Of a DNA stretch of 51,616 bases, positions 44,378 to 51,616 are shown piece by piece. How positions within the stretch are numbered: the stretch's first letter is position 1; every line of letters starts with the position of its first letter. The notes under the pieces are model-generated. The model saw only the letters and a program-made list of their open reading frames with translations. It did not search any database and was not told where the DNA came from. The translations under genes and the position numbers were made by a program. Source of the DNA: Dehalococcoidia bacterium (GTDB lineage Bacteria > Chloroflexota > Dehalococcoidia > Dehalococcoidales > CSSed11-197); assembly GCA_003552785.1 (NCBI GenBank), contig PUOQ01000084.1, positions 1-51,616 of the forward strand. Direction: 5' to 3'.

Positions 44378-45238
44378 ATGGCCAAACCTATAAGTTCAAT
44401 CTCAAACTATATCAATGTATTAAAACCCAGAGAAACCGGGTTGCTGGTTTTTATCGGCACAGCCGCAGCAATCATAGCCGGAGGAGGCAGTCCACCATGG
44501 GATACTGTTTTACTGGCAGTATTTGCCATCCTTTTTGCCAGCGCTGCTGCCAACGGACTTACCAACTACCTGGACCGCGATCTTGACAGCCGCATGCCGC
44601 GCACCCATAACCGGGCACTGGCAGCCAGGCGAATATACCCGGCTGAAAAGGTACTGCCTTTGCTGATTATCCTTGCTTTAGTCGGCTTAATACTTTCCTG
44701 GCTGATTAATCCTTATGTTTTCGCCTCTGACCTTATTGGCACTCTAGTGGCAATATCTTTTCGTAAAAAAGTAACCTGCGTGTTTCCCCAGGGCGCGATT
44801 GCCGGGTGTGCCCCGGTACTGATGGGGTGGTTCGCCATTCAGCCGGAGTTGAGCTGGCAAATAGGGTTGATATGCCTTTTGATAATCGTGTGGCTGCCAT
44901 CACATGTCTGGGGTGTTATGGTAGCCCGGCGCAATGAATACTTAAATGCCGGAATCACCTTTTTTCCGATGAGCGTACAACCGGCAACAGCCCTCAATCT
45001 GATGGCTGCCTCAAGCGTTGTTTTGCTCGGTGTCTCCATAGTTCTTTATTTTGCGGGAAACTTTGGGTGGCTGTACCTTGCATCAAGCATTATACTGGGA
45101 TTAATCATGGTGCTTTCAAGCATCAGGCTGGCAAAAACAGCCGACTCTAAAGGTGCCTGGCGTTTATACAAGATTTCCAGCTTTCCGTATCTGGGGCTAT
45201 TATTTTTATTTATGTGCCTTGACGTATGGCTTTTATGA
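44378..45238 (+). CDS. ctaB: UbiA-family prenyltransferase, heme O synthase-like (CtaB/CyoE)
   Basis: The membrane enzyme of 286 residues has about eight or nine helices. The first Asp-rich motif is ANGLTNYLDRDLDSRMPRT near residue 65, the NxxxDxxxD pattern of UbiA enzymes, with RTHNRAL as in CtaB. WLPSHVWGVMVARRNEY, with its conserved PSH and W, is also typical of heme O synthases, which farnesylate protoheme. No heme-copper oxidase is in the window, so the partner enzyme is unknown. It overlaps tgt by up to 13 bp. Confidence 0.82.
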   Translation: MAKPISSISNYINVLKPRETGLLVFIGTAAAIIAGGGSPPWDTVLLAVFAILFASAAANGLTNYLDRDLDSRMPRTHNRALAARRIYPAEKVLPLLIILALVGLILSWLINPYVFASDLIGTLVAISFRKKVTCVFPQGAIAGCAPVLMGWFAIQPELSWQIGLICLLIIVWLPSHVWGVMVARRNEYLNAGITFFPMSVQPATALNLMAASSVVLLGVSIVLYFAGNFGWLYLASSIILGLIMVLSSIRLAKTADSKGAWRLYKISSFPYLGLLFLFMCLDVWLL

Positions 45239-46407
45239 AAGAAATTTTTGATATATTAACAAACTTGCCGCACTCGCCTGCCAGGACAGGAATACTTCAC
45301 ACCCGTCATGGAGAAGTCCCCACCCCGGTTTTTTGCCCTGTCGGCAGCCAGGCCAGTGTAAAAACTCTGGCCCCGGAAGAAATAAAAGCTGCCGGGGCTA
45401 ACATGATCCTTGCCAACACCTACCATTTATATCTAAGGCCAGGAATTGAAACCGTGCGCAGCATGGGCGGCCTTCACCGTTTTATGGGCTGGGACCGCCC
45501 GATTCTTACCGACTCAGGAGGTTTTCAGTTATTCAGCCTGGCGCCTCTGGTAAAAATAACCGAAGAAGGGGTTGTTTTCAGGAGTCATATCGACGGCTCC
45601 AGGCACTTTATAACCCCCGAGGACGCAGTTTATTTTCAGCAGGATCTTGGTACAGATATAATGATGGTGCTGGATGATGTACCACCGCATGACGCACCAC
45701 CGGATAAAATTTCAGTGGCTGTCGAACGCACCAGCAGGTGGGCTGAAAGGTGTCTTGCCGCCAGAAATTCGCCGGATCAGATGCTTTTTGCCATCGTCCA
45801 GGGAGGCATCAGCCCTGAAATGCGCAGACAGTCTGCAGACCAGCTTGCACAGCTTGATTTTGACGGCTTTGCCATCGGCGGATTAAGCCTGGGAGAGGCC
45901 AAGCTGGATACCTGGCAAACAGTCGAGGCCACCGTACCCCGGCTGCCCGAAGACAGGCCTCGATACCTGATGGGTGTCGGCTCGCCGGAAGACCTCATAG
46001 AAGGCATCAGCCGCGGCATTGATATTTTTGACAGTGTGTTGCCCACCCGGGTAGCGCGCAACGGCGGCCTGTACACCCAATCGGGCCGGATAAACATCAA
46101 AAACAGCCGCATGAAACTGCTTGACGCCCCCGTTGAAAAGGACTGCAATTGCTATACCTGCCAAACGTTCTCTGCCGCCTATCTGGCCCACCTGTTTCGA
46201 AGTGGAGAAGTTCTTGGCCTGAGGCTGGCTACCATCCATAATGTATCGTTTATCCAGAGGCTGGTAAATAAAGCCCGGCAGGCAATTCTTGACGGCACCT
46301 TCAACCTGTTTAAAGAGGGTTTTCTTGAAGGCTACCGGCCCTCAGATGAAGTCAAAAGAAATGAACAGAAGCAAAAATGGCTCAGAAGAAACCGTTTACA
46401 AGATTGA
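45226..46407 (+). CDS. tgt: tRNA-guanine transglycosylase (queuine tRNA-ribosyltransferase)
   Basis: Bacterial Tgt exchanges guanine-34 for preQ1 in tRNAs with GUN anticodons. The 393-residue protein has DSGGFQLFSL with the catalytic Asp, QQDLGTDIMMVLDDV, GGLSLGE, VLPTRVARNG, and zinc ligands C307, C309, C312 and H338. The ATG at 45226 overlaps ctaB; ATG at 45235 is an alternative. queD, which makes a queuosine precursor, is 1.2 kb away on the other strand. Confidence 0.96.
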   Translation: MAFMKEIFDILTNLPHSPARTGILHTRHGEVPTPVFCPVGSQASVKTLAPEEIKAAGANMILANTYHLYLRPGIETVRSMGGLHRFMGWDRPILTDSGGFQLFSLAPLVKITEEGVVFRSHIDGSRHFITPEDAVYFQQDLGTDIMMVLDDVPPHDAPPDKISVAVERTSRWAERCLAARNSPDQMLFAIVQGGISPEMRRQSADQLAQLDFDGFAIGGLSLGEAKLDTWQTVEATVPRLPEDRPRYLMGVGSPEDLIEGISRGIDIFDSVLPTRVARNGGLYTQSGRINIKNSRMKLLDAPVEKDCNCYTCQTFSAAYLAHLFRSGEVLGLRLATIHNVSFIQRLVNKARQAILDGTFNLFKEGFLEGYRPSDEVKRNEQKQKWLRRNRLQD

Positions 46408-46441
46408 CCGGGGCTAAACCCCTGGTGATATAATAGCAGCC

Positions 46442-47584
46442 ATGACAACAACGTTTTACATACCCACCAGAATAATTTCCGGAGCCGGCTCGTTTGACCA
46501 GCTTGGCCGGGAGGCAGCTCTGCTGGGCTCAAAAGCACTGCTTGTTACCGGCAAAAGAAGCATGCGTGCCTCAGGGCTTTTGGATAAGGCACAAAGAAAC
46601 CTCAAGAAGTCCGGTGTCGAAACGGTTGTATTCGACAGGGTAGAGCCCAACCCCCGCTCTTTAACAGTAGATGAAGGGGCCAGGCTGACAAGAGAAGAGC
46701 AGATAAATATAGTTGTGGCACTGGGAGGCGGCAGCGCCATAGATGCAGCCAAGGGCATTGTAATTGCCGCTGCCGGCGGCAAGTCTATCTGGAACTATGT
46801 TACCAGCAGGGAACATGTTGACAGGAATAAGGCACCTGCTTTGATAGCTGTGCCCACCGTAGCCGCCAGTGGCTCGGAATCCAACCCGGGAGCCGTAATT
46901 ACCAACTGGGAAACCCATGAAAAATGCATGGTATCCAGGGAGTGCTCCTGGCCAGCCGTTTCTATTGTCGACCCGGAACTTACTCTTTCACTGCCGCTCA
47001 AGCCGACGCTTCAGGGCGGGGTGGACATTTTCTGCCATTTGATTGAACCATATGTAACCGCTGCCCATCCAGCCCCTTTAACCGATGGTATTCTGGAAAC
47101 ATGCCTGAAAATTGTGGTTGATTATCTGCCGGCTGTTGCTGAAAACCTCTCGGACATGGAAGGGCGCACCCAGCTGTCCTGGGCTTCGACCATCGCCTGC
47201 TCCGACTTTACATCTCTAGGTGGAGGGGATGGAGCCATGACCCTTCATGGAATCGAGCACCCTCTAAGCGGCTACTATGATATTGCCCATGGTGACGGTC
47301 TGGCGGCGCTGTTGCCGGCCTGGATGCAATACACTTACCCGGCCAGAAAGGAACGCTTCGAAAAAATGGGGCAAAATGTTTTCGGGCAAACAGACGGCAT
47401 CGGCGCCGTAAAAGAATGGCTTGCCCGAACGGGCATGAATATCGGCTTAGCACAGCTCGGCATCAAAGAAAACACAATCGATGAAATGGCAGAATGCGCC
47501 GTCAGAACAGCCCCGTGGTTAAAAAAGCACCCCCTGCCGCTGAACGCTTCAACAACTGCTGAAATTTACCGGAAATCTTTTTAG
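46442..47584 (+). CDS. Iron-containing alcohol dehydrogenase
   Basis: A group III NAD(P)-dependent alcohol dehydrogenase, 380 residues. The nucleotide-binding segment is VALGGGSAIDAAKGI near residue 98. The metal site is formed by Asp and His in GGVDIFCHLIEPY and by two His residues in TLHGIEHPLSGYYDIAHGDGLA. IAVPTVAASGSESNPGAVI is the usual central motif. It resembles butanol and lactaldehyde dehydrogenases. It follows tgt by 34 bp and may be cotranscribed. The physiological substrate is not evident. Confidence 0.92.
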   Translation: MTTTFYIPTRIISGAGSFDQLGREAALLGSKALLVTGKRSMRASGLLDKAQRNLKKSGVETVVFDRVEPNPRSLTVDEGARLTREEQINIVVALGGGSAIDAAKGIVIAAAGGKSIWNYVTSREHVDRNKAPALIAVPTVAASGSESNPGAVITNWETHEKCMVSRECSWPAVSIVDPELTLSLPLKPTLQGGVDIFCHLIEPYVTAAHPAPLTDGILETCLKIVVDYLPAVAENLSDMEGRTQLSWASTIACSDFTSLGGGDGAMTLHGIEHPLSGYYDIAHGDGLAALLPAWMQYTYPARKERFEKMGQNVFGQTDGIGAVKEWLARTGMNIGLAQLGIKENTIDEMAECAVRTAPWLKKHPLPLNASTTAEIYRKSF

Positions 47585-47600
47585 CCGGCCTTGTTTTTAT

Positions 47601-47978
47601 TTAACCCGGGCGGTATTCAACCCAGCTGCCGGGTGACTCCCATACGGTGACAGATTCAAGATCCAGCCCGGCGGGCAAATCGGTAAAAGACTTATTTAAC
47701 CCGTCGTAGATTACACGGGCAATATTTTCAGAAGATGGATTAATAACGTCAAAAGGCGGTACTTCATTCAGGCAGGCATGGTCGAAACAGGAAATAACCC
47801 CGTCAAGCACCTGTTTGAAGCGGCTAAAATCATAAGCCAGGCCTGTTTCATCGGTATTCTCAGCCCTTAAACAGGCTGCCACCCGGTAACGGTGGCCATG
47901 CAGATTTTCACATCTGCCCCGGTACCCCCTCAGGTAGTGAGCAGCATCAAAATTCCTTTCTACATTCACTCGATACAT
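47601..47978 (-). CDS. queD: 6-carboxytetrahydropterin synthase (QueD)
   Basis: QueD converts dihydroneopterin triphosphate to 6-carboxytetrahydropterin for queuosine. The 125-residue protein has zinc histidines in FDAAH and LHGHRY and a catalytic Cys at CENLHGH. NPSSENIARVIYDGL and the C-terminal VTVWESPGSWVEY are conserved. It is the last gene of folP-folK-queD, 4 bp after folK, so folate and queuosine pterin steps share a transcript. Confidence 0.92.
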   Translation of the reverse strand: MYRVNVERNFDAAHYLRGYRGRCENLHGHRYRVAACLRAENTDETGLAYDFSRFKQVLDGVISCFDHACLNEVPPFDVINPSSENIARVIYDGLNKSFTDLPAGLDLESVTVWESPGSWVEYRPG

Positions 47979-47982
47979 AATA

Positions 47983-48486
47983 TTATAATTCTCCCGCCTT
48001 ACTTACTCCCTGCCGGTTATCAAAAACACCAGCAAGTAATTGACCGATGCTATTACCAGTAGCTGGATCAACAAAATCCGGCGCAATTTCGCTCATCGGA
48101 ACCAGAACAAATGCCCGGGAAGATAAACGAGGGTGAGGAATCGAAAGTTCCGGCTCCCTGACAACCATGTCCTCATAAAAAAGTATATCGATATCCAGCG
48201 TCCGCGGTGAATTTCTGGTGTAACCCGGCAACCGGCCCAGTTCTTTTTCAATACTTTTGACAAAATCAAGTAGGCCCTGTGGCGAAAGAGTGGTTTTAAC
48301 CTCGCAAACCATATTTAAAAACCTGGGCTGGTCAATGTTGTCCAACGGCTCAGTTTCATAAACTGATGATTTTTTAACTATAACAACCCGCCGGGAAAGT
48401 AAATCCATGGCTTTATTCAAATTCCTGCACCTGTTGCCTACGTTTGAACCCAGGCCCAAAAAGGCACGGGCCGGTACCGGGTTCAT
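47983..48486 (-). CDS. folK: 2-amino-4-hydroxy-6-hydroxymethyldihydropteridine pyrophosphokinase
   Basis: FolK transfers pyrophosphate from ATP to the pterin before condensation with p-aminobenzoate. The 167-residue protein shows LGLGSNVGNRCRNL, YETEPLDNIDQPRFLNMV, LGRLPGYTRNSPRTLDIDILFY with the signature metal-binding Asp pair, and IPHPRLSSRAFVLVPM. Its ATG overlaps the folP stop by 4 bp. Confidence 0.96.
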   Translation of the reverse strand: MNPVPARAFLGLGSNVGNRCRNLNKAMDLLSRRVVIVKKSSVYETEPLDNIDQPRFLNMVCEVKTTLSPQGLLDFVKSIEKELGRLPGYTRNSPRTLDIDILFYEDMVVREPELSIPHPRLSSRAFVLVPMSEIAPDFVDPATGNSIGQLLAGVFDNRQGVSKAGEL

Positions 48487-49325
48487 GTTCTCCTCCCCAT
48501 AATGGCATCGCTCATACGGGCCACTCTGTACATCGCCCTTACATCGTGAACACGAATAATATCTGCTCCGTTGTAGATGCCGATTGCCACGGATGCAGCA
48601 GTTCCCTCCAGCCTATCATCTTCAGGAAGATTCAAGGTCAACCCTATGAAGGATTTTCTGGATGTGCCCAAAAGAACCGGTTTTCCCAGTGTTTTTAATT
48701 CAGCCAGACGCCTGACAACCTCCAGATTTTGCTCCCTTGTCTTGCCAAAACCTATTCCCGGGTCGAGGATAATATTGCTGGCCGGTACACCGGCTTTTAA
48801 CGCAATATTTATACCTGAATCGAGATCAGATAAAACGGCTTTCATGATATCTGTGGCCGGTTTATCCCTTTCATTGGCGGTGATAATTAGGGGTACTTTC
48901 TTTTCTGCTGCAACATTTGCCAGATCAGGACTCTTTTTTAAGCCCCAGATATCGTTTATCATGCCTGCTCCGGCATCAACAGCTTTACGTGCAATTTCGG
49001 TTTTGTACGTATCGATACTTAAAGGCACTGAAAAACGCGCTGAAATACCTTCAATAGCAGGTATCACCCTGCCAAGCTCCTCGTCTACCGTTACGGGGGC
49101 AGAATTGGGCCGGGTCGATTCGCCACCAATATCAAGAATATCAGCCCCTTCATCAACAAACCGCCGCGCCTGATTCAAGGCATCGTCCAGCATCCCAACA
49201 CCGTCACCGGAAAACGAATCCGGGCTCAGGTTGATGATGCCCATAACATAAGCACGGCGCCCCCAGCTGAATTTCACTCCTCCAATACCGGTTTCTCCAC
49301 GTGCTGATTCACCTTCAAACAACAA
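48483..49325 (-). CDS. folP: Dihydropteroate synthase
   Basis: FolP condenses the activated pterin with p-aminobenzoate; it is the sulfonamide target. The 280-residue protein has VMGIINLSPDSFSGDG near residue 32, GADILDIGGESTRPN, PLSIDTYKTEIARKA, INDIWG, IILDPGIGFGKT and the C-terminal IRVHDVR. A GGAGGGG precedes the ATG. A -10 TATAAT lies on the minus strand at 49352-49357. Promoters for folP and tatA diverge from this gap. Confidence 0.96.
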   Translation of the reverse strand: MLFEGESARGETGIGGVKFSWGRRAYVMGIINLSPDSFSGDGVGMLDDALNQARRFVDEGADILDIGGESTRPNSAPVTVDEELGRVIPAIEGISARFSVPLSIDTYKTEIARKAVDAGAGMINDIWGLKKSPDLANVAAEKKVPLIITANERDKPATDIMKAVLSDLDSGINIALKAGVPASNIILDPGIGFGKTREQNLEVVRRLAELKTLGKPVLLGTSRKSFIGLTLNLPEDDRLEGTAASVAIGIYNGADIIRVHDVRAMYRVARMSDAIMGRRT

Positions 49326-49351
49326 ACCCCTCCATCAACTGTTTGGTGCAT

Positions 49352-49357
49352 ATTATA
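49352..49357 (-). promoter_or_regulatory. -10 box of folP operon
   Basis: A perfect TATAAT on the minus strand, 26 bp before the folP ATG. No convincing -35 is seen at 17 bp. Confidence 0.4.
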
Positions 49358-49413
49358 CCTGATTATTAAGCCCTGGGAAGACCCTGGGTTATATTTATTA
49401 ATACAAGCTCAAA

Positions 49414-49442
49414 TTGACATCATATTATAGTTGGTGTATCAT
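49414..49442 (+). promoter_or_regulatory. Promoter of the tat locus
   Basis: A consensus TTGACA (49414-49419), exactly 17 bp, then TATCAT (49437-49442). It uses the same hexamers and spacing as the 23S rRNA promoter in this window. The leader to tatA is about 90 nt. Confidence 0.7.
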
Positions 49443-49538
49443 TGAAATCTAGTTAATAGTCTTAATTATACCTTATCTTTAACCACAAAACCGGCAACGG
49501 TTAAATAATTTATAGATAATTTTAGGGAGGAGATAGTT

Positions 49539-49880
49539 ATGCGACCACCAGGTCCCCTAGAAATAGGTCTTATTCTGCTGATCATTCTTATCGTTTTCGG
49601 TGTAGGCAAGCTTCCCCAGGTAGGTTCTGCCCTGGGTAAAGGAATCGCTTCTTTCCGCCAGGGAGCCAAGGGCGAAGATCCAGACGAAAGCGCTGAAAAG
49701 GAAACACCAAAAAAGAAAACCAAGCGTAAAACCAGGAAGACAACCAAGAAGGCTACTCCGGCCAAGACAGAGGCTGCTGAAGCCAAGACCGAAGCTGCTG
49801 AAACCAAGACCGAAGCTTCTACTGAGGCCAAGGCCGAGTCTGCCGAAGCAAAGCCAAGTGAAGATACAAAACAGGCCTAA
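49539..49880 (+). CDS. tatA: Sec-independent translocase protein TatA (first copy)
   Basis: TatA oligomers form the pathway for folded proteins. The 113-residue protein starts MRPPGPLEIGLILLIILIVF, one membrane helix, then the hinge and amphipathic helix VGKLPQVGSALGKGIASFRQ. The tail is Lys-rich (KKKTKRKTRKTTKK), then acidic and repetitive, built from 21-bp units. GGAGGAG precedes the ATG at nine bases. It is the first gene of the locus. Confidence 0.92.
   Translation: MRPPGPLEIGLILLIILIVFGVGKLPQVGSALGKGIASFRQGAKGEDPDESAEKETPKKKTKRKTRKTTKKATPAKTEAAEAKTEAAETKTEASTEAKAESAEAKPSEDTKQA
49761..49847 (+). repeat. Tandem 21-bp repeats in the tatA tail
   Basis: Four imperfect copies of a 21-bp unit (49761-49781, 49782-49802, 49803-49823 and 49827-49847), encoding seven-residue units close to AKTEAAE. 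Units 1 and 2 differ at two bases. They lie in the low-complexity tail and probably tolerate copy-number change. Confidence 0.8.
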
Positions 49881-49918
49881 ACTCAAAAACCCGGGTTTGT
49901 TTAATACTGCGGGTGGTT

Positions 49919-49953
49919 CCGGCTAAGAATTGGATGTTCCAGTATTTAGCCGG
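49919..49953 (+). other. Long hairpin between the two tatA genes
   Basis: CCGGCTAA (49919-49926) pairs perfectly with TTAGCCGG (49946-49953). Inside, TGGA and TCCA pair around a TGT loop, and the four-base strands between mostly pair through wobbles. No T-tract follows, so this is more likely a processing or stability element than a terminator. Confidence 0.6.
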
Positions 49954-50034
49954 TTCAGGTTTAGCTTTATATATTTCTAACCTATAAAACTGATCAAGGG
50001 GTATGACGGGTATTGAGCAAGGGAGGAAGTGATT

Positions 50035-50247
50035 ATGCGACCACCAGGTCCACTGGAAATAGTTCTTATAATAGTCATCCTTGTTATCGTATTCGGAGTC
50101 GGCAAACTGCCTCAGGTTACAGAGTTTATTGGCCGGGGGCTTGGTAAAGCCGCCGGAACTTTACGTGGCAAAAATGAGAATGAAAACCGAGATGATAATC
50201 AGGAAGACCCTCCAAAGAAAAAGAAGGTCATCAGGAAGCTGGATTAA
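50035..50247 (+). CDS. tatA: Sec-independent translocase protein TatA (second copy)
   Basis: A second, shorter TatA of 70 residues. The first 17 coding bases, encoding MRPPG, are identical to the first tatA, and the helix and hinge are alike (VFGVGKLPQV). The tail lacks the repeat and is short and charged (PPKKKKVIRKLD). The ATG at 50035 is preferred over a GTG at 50029 because it aligns with the first copy; GGGAGGAAG lies before it. It looks like a local duplication of tatA. Confidence 0.9.
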   Translation: MRPPGPLEIVLIIVILVIVFGVGKLPQVTEFIGRGLGKAAGTLRGKNENENRDDNQEDPPKKKKVIRKLD

Positions 50248-50285
50248 ACCCGATCAAATAAATTTAAAGGCTGGTTCGAATTTAG

Positions 50286-50326
50286 GCGGCCTTCATAAGC
50301 CGGTTACAAAACCAGATTAAGGCCGC
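50286..50326 (+). other. Hairpin between second tatA and tatB
   Basis: GCGGCCTT (50286-50293) pairs with AAGGCCGC (50319-50326); GGTT and AACC can pair inside. There is no following T run. The position mirrors the hairpin between the two tatA genes. Confidence 0.5.
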
Positions 50327-50341
50327 TAGAGTTACTTTACT

Positions 50342-51064
50342 ATGGGCATAATGGAAATATTACTGGTTCTGGTGGTTGCCCTTATAGTTCTGGGCCCGGA
50401 AAAGCTTCCTGAAACAGCACGAAAACTCGGAAGGGTCGTCAGGGATTTCAGAAAAATGTCTTCAGGCCTCACCGGTGAGATGAGTAAAGCCCTGGGAGTA
50501 GACGATGACGATGAGGAAGAAAGCATAACAAATGATTTCAAGTCCGTCCGGAAGGATATATACGACCTCAGAAGTTCCCTTAACAAGGATGCCGATGAAC
50601 TTAGTAATGTTGTAGCCAGTGAAGCAAAGCAGGTTCAGGAATCCATGAGCAAGGAAACGGGGGAAGTTGTTTCCGAGCTGCAAAGCGACTCCCGTGAAAT
50701 GAGTAAAGACTTCGGCGAAAGCTTTGAAGAAGTCGGTAAAATGGTTGAAGAAGAAGCTACCGAAGTCCGGCAATCTGTTGCTGAAGACAGCCAGAAGCTA
50801 AGTGAGGCGTTTGAAAAAAGCAGCCAGGAAATCCAGAAGACCCTGGCAGAAGAAGCCGAAGAAATAAAAGAAGTGGTGGAAGAGCCGGCAGAAGCACCAC
50901 CAAAGCCCTCAAAAAAACCTGCTTCCAAACCGGAAACCGGCAAAAAAAGCAGTAAAGATTCATCTAAAGCGGGCAATAAATCACCGGATAAACCAAAAAG
51001 CGTAGGTAAATCTGCCACCAGGCAGGAAAAGTCCGAACCAGGGGCAGGTAATGGCCAGGGGTAA
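50342..51064 (+). CDS. tatB: TatB-like Tat translocase subunit with long helical tail
   Basis: A TatA/B-family protein of 240 residues. The N terminus MGIMEILLVLVVALIVLGPEKLPETARKLGRVVR has the membrane helix, the GPEKLP hinge and an amphipathic helix, closer to TatB than TatA. Residues 60-180 form a long, highly charged amphipathic helical region. A Lys/Pro/Ser-rich tail of about 60 residues follows. TatB proteins are usually shorter. It overlaps tatC by 14 bp, which supports a TatBC receptor complex. Confidence 0.85.
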   Translation: MGIMEILLVLVVALIVLGPEKLPETARKLGRVVRDFRKMSSGLTGEMSKALGVDDDDEEESITNDFKSVRKDIYDLRSSLNKDADELSNVVASEAKQVQESMSKETGEVVSELQSDSREMSKDFGESFEEVGKMVEEEATEVRQSVAEDSQKLSEAFEKSSQEIQKTLAEEAEEIKEVVEEPAEAPPKPSKKPASKPETGKKSSKDSSKAGNKSPDKPKSVGKSATRQEKSEPGAGNGQG

Positions 51065-51616
51065 TCCGCAGGCTGCAGATCCATCAGAAGCACAGACTCA
51101 GGGCATGCCCATAATGGTACACCTGAGAGAGATGCGCGACAGGTTGGTCAAGTCTGTCTTTATCCTGCTGATAACCACTACCATCGCCTTTTTTTTCGCA
51201 GACCAGATAATTGAAATTTTAAAAAGGCCTGCAGGCGATGTAGACCTGATTGCCATTGAACTGATTGAAAACCTGGGCGTCTTCCTGAGGGCAAGCCTGG
51301 CAGGCGGCATAATACTGGCTATGCCTTTCCTCATCTACCAGCTTTTTGCTTTCGTGGCCCCCGCTTTGACAGGCAGGGAGAAACGTTTTATTTATACCAT
51401 ACTGCCGTTCATAGTAATAATGTTTCTTGCAGGTGTATCATTTGCATATTTCGTAGCCCTGCCACCAGCACTAAGCTTTCTGTTTACTTTCATGACAGAT
51501 CAGGCCGAAACTCAAATTCGTATATCCAACTACGTAATGATTGTCACCCGGTTGATAGTCGGGCTGGGTATTGTTTTCGAGGCCCCGGTGATTATAATGT
51601 TCCTGGCCCGGATGGG
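51051..51616 (+). CDS. tatC: Sec-independent translocase protein TatC, 5' part (cut by window end)
   Basis: The frame is open to the window end, giving 188 residues. TatC recognises twin-arginine signals. After a 20-residue polar start, MVHLREMRDRLVKSVF matches the N-terminal HLxELRxRL motif. Membrane helices follow, with FLIYQLFAFVAPALTGREKR, the conserved F-x-P-x-L-x3-E segment, LPFIVIMFLAGVSFAYFV, and VFEAPVIIMFLARMG. The start lies inside tatB. The last helices are missing. Confidence 0.92.
   Translation, partial: MARGNPQAADPSEAQTQGMPIMVHLREMRDRLVKSVFILLITTTIAFFFADQIIEILKRPAGDVDLIAIELIENLGVFLRASLAGGIILAMPFLIYQLFAFVAPALTGREKRFIYTILPFIVIMFLAGVSFAYFVALPPALSFLFTFMTDQAETQIRISNYVMIVTRLIVGLGIVFEAPVIIMFLARM

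Noticed and set aside
49466..49831. Long minus-strand frame over tatA rich in Ala, Ser and Val repeats
   Set aside because: The repeats are the complement of the tatA 21-bp units; tatA has the conserved helix and hinge.

Overview
The window looks like a piece of chromosome from an anaerobic bacterium, most likely a Chloroflexota of the class Dehalococcoidia. This rests on several hints, not on one marker. A 23S rRNA gene has its own promoter and no 16S gene upstream, an arrangement I recall for Dehalococcoides. There are two small 2[4Fe-4S]-type or related redox systems, an NfnAB-like bifurcating transhydrogenase, a Na+-pump decarboxylase pair, DUF951, RemA and SWIM small proteins, and a TatA-TatA-TatB-TatC locus. 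TTG starts are common. I see no IS element, phage, CRISPR array or tRNA; most of the window is core chromosome.

Layout. 1-1554 is the 5' half of a 23S rRNA gene on the minus strand. 1.9-11.9 kb carries a zinc-ribbon MscS channel, ilvE, a class II aldolase, a TrkA_C membrane protein, a YkgJ cysteine-cluster protein, leuS-proC-cvpA, and the minus-strand group rsmD-coaD-ferredoxin. 12.0-19.1 kb is the most unusual part: one co-directional run of nine closely spaced genes. It opens with a Phd/YefM-type antitoxin and a RelE-like domain fused to a degenerate MocA-like nucleotidyltransferase. A NitT/TauT-like ABC transporter follows, then the molybdenum-hydroxylase maturation proteins YqeB, YqeC and XdhC and a methyltransferase. 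A perfect 22-bp palindrome lies just downstream of the promoter that heads the run. The hydroxylase itself is not in the window.

19.2-34.3 kb holds a hypothetical protein, an orphan cobJ, clpC with its terminator, oadG-oadB, a SWIM protein, folC, a GIN-domain lipoprotein, pyrF-DUF951, a superinfection-immunity-like membrane protein, holA, a small membrane protein with a PAP2 protein, a DUF47-PiT phosphate pair, and remA-gmk. 34.5-47.6 kb holds nfnAB, a YchF-like GTPase with an altered P-loop, trkA-trkH, and alaS-ruvX-ubiA/ctaB-tgt-iron alcohol dehydrogenase. 47.6-51.6 kb holds folP-folK-queD on the minus strand and the tat locus, with tatC cut by the window end.

Points of biology. Two genes (the DUF47 protein and gmk) have conserved N-terminal sequence that extends upstream of any ATG, GTG or TTG, so non-canonical starts (ATT and probably ACG) are proposed. 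rsmD and cvpA appear leaderless. Several enzymes carry changed catalytic motifs: the YchF P-loop Lys is Arg, PAP2 motifs 1 and 2 are altered, and the MocA domain lacks its signature residues. Both intercistronic gaps inside the tat locus contain long hairpins. Family assignments come from reading translated sequences by eye; no database search was run.
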